In this document: positions 40,302 to 41,523 of the stretch, one piece after another
Numbering within the stretch: position 1 is the first letter of the stretch
How the letters are laid out: each line of letters begins with the position of its first letter
DNA from: Ignavibacterium sp.
GTDB taxonomy: Bacteria; Bacteroidota; Ignavibacteria; Ignavibacteriales; Ignavibacteriaceae
Assembly (NCBI GenBank): GCA_018059515.1
Contig: JAGOXU010000002.1
Span: 1-41,523, forward strand
Length of the DNA: 41,523 nucleotides
Direction: 5' to 3'
Program-made: the position numbers and the translations under genes
Notes under the pieces: model-generated
Seen by the model: only the letters and a program-made list of their open reading frames with translations
The model's database searches: none
What the model was told of the DNA's origin: nothing

Positions 40302-40428
40302 CATTGCGAGTCCCGACAGGGGCGAAGCAATCTATTTTATTTAACGACCGTCACTCTTCGACAGGCTCAGAGTGACATCTGGTTTTGTCATACTGTCCTC
40401 GGCGGCGGATTATCGAAGTATGACAGTA
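40302..40428. repeat. Array of three different palindromic repeats
   Basis: ATTGC...GCAAT (40303-40331) encloses GAGTCCCGACAGGGGCGAA. GTCACTCT (40350-40357) pairs with AGAGTGAC (40369-40376) around TCGACAGGCTC. TGTCATACT (40386-40394) pairs with AGTATGACA (40417-40425). They fill nearly the whole gap between the bacilliredoxin stop and the Rrf2 start. The repeats resemble other copies near 12767, 10834 and 41396. Confidence 0.8.
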
Positions 40429-40433
40429 CTGAA

Positions 40434-40967
40434 TTATTCTTTAAATAACGGAATCTTTGATCCGCATTGTTTTGCATACATTATTTGCGAAAATTGTTCC
40501 GGTGTAATTGATGGACCTTTTGCAGAACATTTATCATTAAAAATATTTTTAAGATTTACTGCTATTTGTTCAGCAGAATAACCTTCAATATTTAATCTTG
40601 GTACAAAGTGAACCAACTCACCATTCTTAAATAAACCAATACTTGGTGAAGAAGGCGGAAAACCTTTAATGTATTGTCTTATGCGTTCAACCGCATCTCT
40701 TTCCTGTCCGGCAAATCCGGTGTAAATTTTATCGGGAATTATATCATTCTGTAATGCAAGTGAAACTCCCGGTCGTGCACTTCCTGCAGCACAGCCGCAA
40801 ACAGAGTTTATCATTACTAATACAGTTTTGTCGTCATTGTTTTTTATTGCGTTATCAACATCTTCTGCTGATAATAATTCTTCAAAGCCAACCGCAATTA
40901 ATTCATCGCGCATTGGCTGAACCGCATCTTGATCGTACAATGGTGAAGGTGAAGTTGTGTTAAACAT
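40434..40967 (-). CDS. BrxA/BrxB-family bacilliredoxin
   Basis: A 177-residue cytoplasmic thioredoxin-fold protein (YphP/YqiW family). The Cys57-Gly-Cys59 motif in NSVCGCAAGSARPG and the conserved GQERDAVERIRQY and PSSPSIGLFKNGELVHFVPR segments are present. Bacilliredoxins remove bacillithiol from mixed disulfides. AAGGAG stands a few bases before the ATG. The neighbouring SufT and Rrf2 genes place it in an Fe-S/redox unit; whether the organism makes bacillithiol cannot be seen here. Confidence 0.93.
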   Translation of the reverse strand: MFNTTSPSPLYDQDAVQPMRDELIAVGFEELLSAEDVDNAIKNNDDKTVLVMINSVCGCAAGSARPGVSLALQNDIIPDKIYTGFAGQERDAVERIRQYIKGFPPSSPSIGLFKNGELVHFVPRLNIEGYSAEQIAVNLKNIFNDKCSAKGPSITPEQFSQIMYAKQCGSKIPLFKE

Positions 40968-40986
40968 TTTTTGCTCCTTTTTTTAA

Positions 40987-41050
40987 GTTCAAGTTTAGGT
41001 TCAAGTTCAAGTTTAATAATTTCTTCTTGAACTTAAACTTGATCTTGAAC
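40987..41050. repeat. GTTCAAG-based inverted and tandem repeat
   Basis: GTTCAAG or close variants occur three times on the left, and the complement CTTGAAC twice on the right with a near match between them, forming an imperfect palindrome centred near 41017. It fills the gap between SufT and bacilliredoxin genes. Confidence 0.7.
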
Positions 41051-41056
41051 TATGTT

Positions 41057-41377
41057 TTATAAAAATCCTAATTCTAATTTTGCTACTTCAGACATCATAT
41101 CTTTTTCCCAGGGTGGATTCCAGACTAAATCGATCTTTGCATCTGTTACTTCCGGAATTTCTTTTACTTTCCCTTCAACTTCCGGCGGAAGCGAACCGGC
41201 AACAGGACACATTGGTGATGTTAATGTCATTTTTATTTTTACATTATAATCATCATCAATCGCGATCTCATAAATCAATCCTAATTCAAAAATGTCCACA
41301 GGAATTTCAGGATCGTAACATGATTTTAATGTATGAATTATTTTTTCTTCTAGTTCTTGTTTTGTTATTTGTGCCAT
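41057..41377 (-). CDS. sufT: SufT / MIP18-type Fe-S assembly protein (DUF59)
   Basis: A 106-residue cytoplasmic protein. DPEIPVDIFELGLIY (about 22-36) and the LTSPMCPVAGSLP segment with Cys57 are family hallmarks, and VWNPPWEKDMMSEVAKLELG closes the domain. SufT/MIP18 proteins help mature Fe-S clusters, often encoded next to SufS/SufE/SufBCD. Its length matches single-domain members. It lies upstream of the bacilliredoxin gene and downstream of a gene that ends at 41474, all on the minus strand. Confidence 0.92.
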   Translation of the reverse strand: MAQITKQELEEKIIHTLKSCYDPEIPVDIFELGLIYEIAIDDDYNVKIKMTLTSPMCPVAGSLPPEVEGKVKEIPEVTDAKIDLVWNPPWEKDMMSEVAKLELGFL

Positions 41378-41395
41378 AATAGTATAAACTCTAAT

Positions 41396-41465
41396 GTCAC
41401 ACTGAGCGAAGTCGAAGTGTGACTTTTCACTTAATATAAGCCATCCTTCGTCTTCGCTCAGGATG
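41396..41465. repeat. Two adjacent palindromic repeats
   Basis: GTCACACT (41396-41403) pairs with AGTGTGAC (41416-41423). CATCCT (41442-41447) pairs with AGGATG (41460-41465). The loops contain the same core, CTGAGCGAAG-n-CGAAG, in opposite orientation. They lie between the SufT start and the stop of the partial gene. Confidence 0.75.
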
Positions 41466-41473
41466 ACAATGGA

Positions 41474-41523
41474 TTACTCCGTTACCACTTTTTCTTTTTT
41501 ATTATTCAAAGCATTTATCATTT
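41474..41523 (-). CDS. 3' end of an unidentified gene (partial)
   Basis: The minus-strand frame entering from the right edge reads MINALNNKKEKVVTE and a TAA stop (41476-41474). About 16 codons are inside the window. The low-complexity Lys/Glu tail does not identify a family. Given the SufT gene next to it on the same strand, a SUF-system gene such as SufE or SufS is a reasonable guess, no more. Confidence 0.4.
   Translation of the reverse strand, partial: MINALNNKKEKVVTE

Noticed and set aside
40302-40428. CRISPR-like array
   Set aside because: The three hairpins differ from one another and there are no equal-length repeats with unique spacers, nor cas genes.
41052-41379. Plus-strand open frames near 41052-41379
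   Set aside because: Antisense to the well-conserved SufT gene; no independent support.

Overview
The window looks like chromosome of a member of the Ignavibacteria or a close relative in the Bacteroidota/Chlorobi group. Evidence: AT-rich DNA; T9SS-type C-terminal sorting regions with the YPNPFNP motif (genes at 21013 and 30728); two PorV/PorQ-family outer-membrane proteins; a TonB receptor with a CarboxypepD_reg-like N-terminal domain; and many short palindromic repeats of the kind common in this group. No close relative was compared; the placement is inferred from family content.

Left part (1-9700): a tRNA-Ser; a HisN-like phosphatase; a three-gene minus-strand operon (5116 to 1980) that resembles a shortened and diverged GldL/GldM (or ExbB/ExbD) motor followed by an outer-membrane protein; a GH13 alpha-amylase-family enzyme; a TlpA-type thioredoxin lipoprotein; a PorV-like protein; and a small lipoprotein flanked by 12-bp direct repeats. 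Middle-left (9900-16640), all minus strand: phosphoglycerate mutase, NhaA, a thiamine-binding MTH1187-family protein, an AEC transporter overlapping a thioesterase, a HEPN / wHTH-nucleotidyltransferase pair, and a membrane class III cyclase.

Centre and right (17154-38773), all plus strand: a run of hydrolases that act on unusual peptide or amide bonds, plus the matching envelope machinery. It holds an M20 peptidase, a secreted cyanophycinase-family (S51) enzyme, a YfcC-type carrier, a T9SS-sorted protein, a MurR/RpiR regulator, a TonB receptor, a large secreted FN3/T9SS-like protein, a PorV protein, an Ntn (C45-like) hydrolase, a second S51 enzyme with a T9SS tail, an M14 carboxypeptidase, a lysine-6-dehydrogenase/saccharopine-dehydrogenase-like enzyme, a broken PLP desulfhydrase/deaminase, a HEAT-serine hydrolase fusion and an OSBS/N-succinylamino-acid racemase-like enzyme. 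I read it as a uptake-and-catabolism locus for non-standard peptides; cyanophycin-like isopeptides and D-amino-acid-containing (murein-type) peptides are the two best candidate substrates. This is inference from family content.

At 38751-39422 a REP-associated tyrosine transposase (RAYT) with inverted REP hairpins separates the racemase gene from a second copy of its own 3' end. The right end (39808-41523, minus strand) is an iron-sulfur/redox block: an Rrf2 regulator with three Cys, a bacilliredoxin, SufT (DUF59), and the last codons of a further gene.

Several repeat-derived sequences lie inside coding regions, most clearly in the sorting domain of the gene at 30728 and in the N-terminus of the gene at 29333. 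No CRISPR array, rRNA, prophage or plasmid functions were seen.
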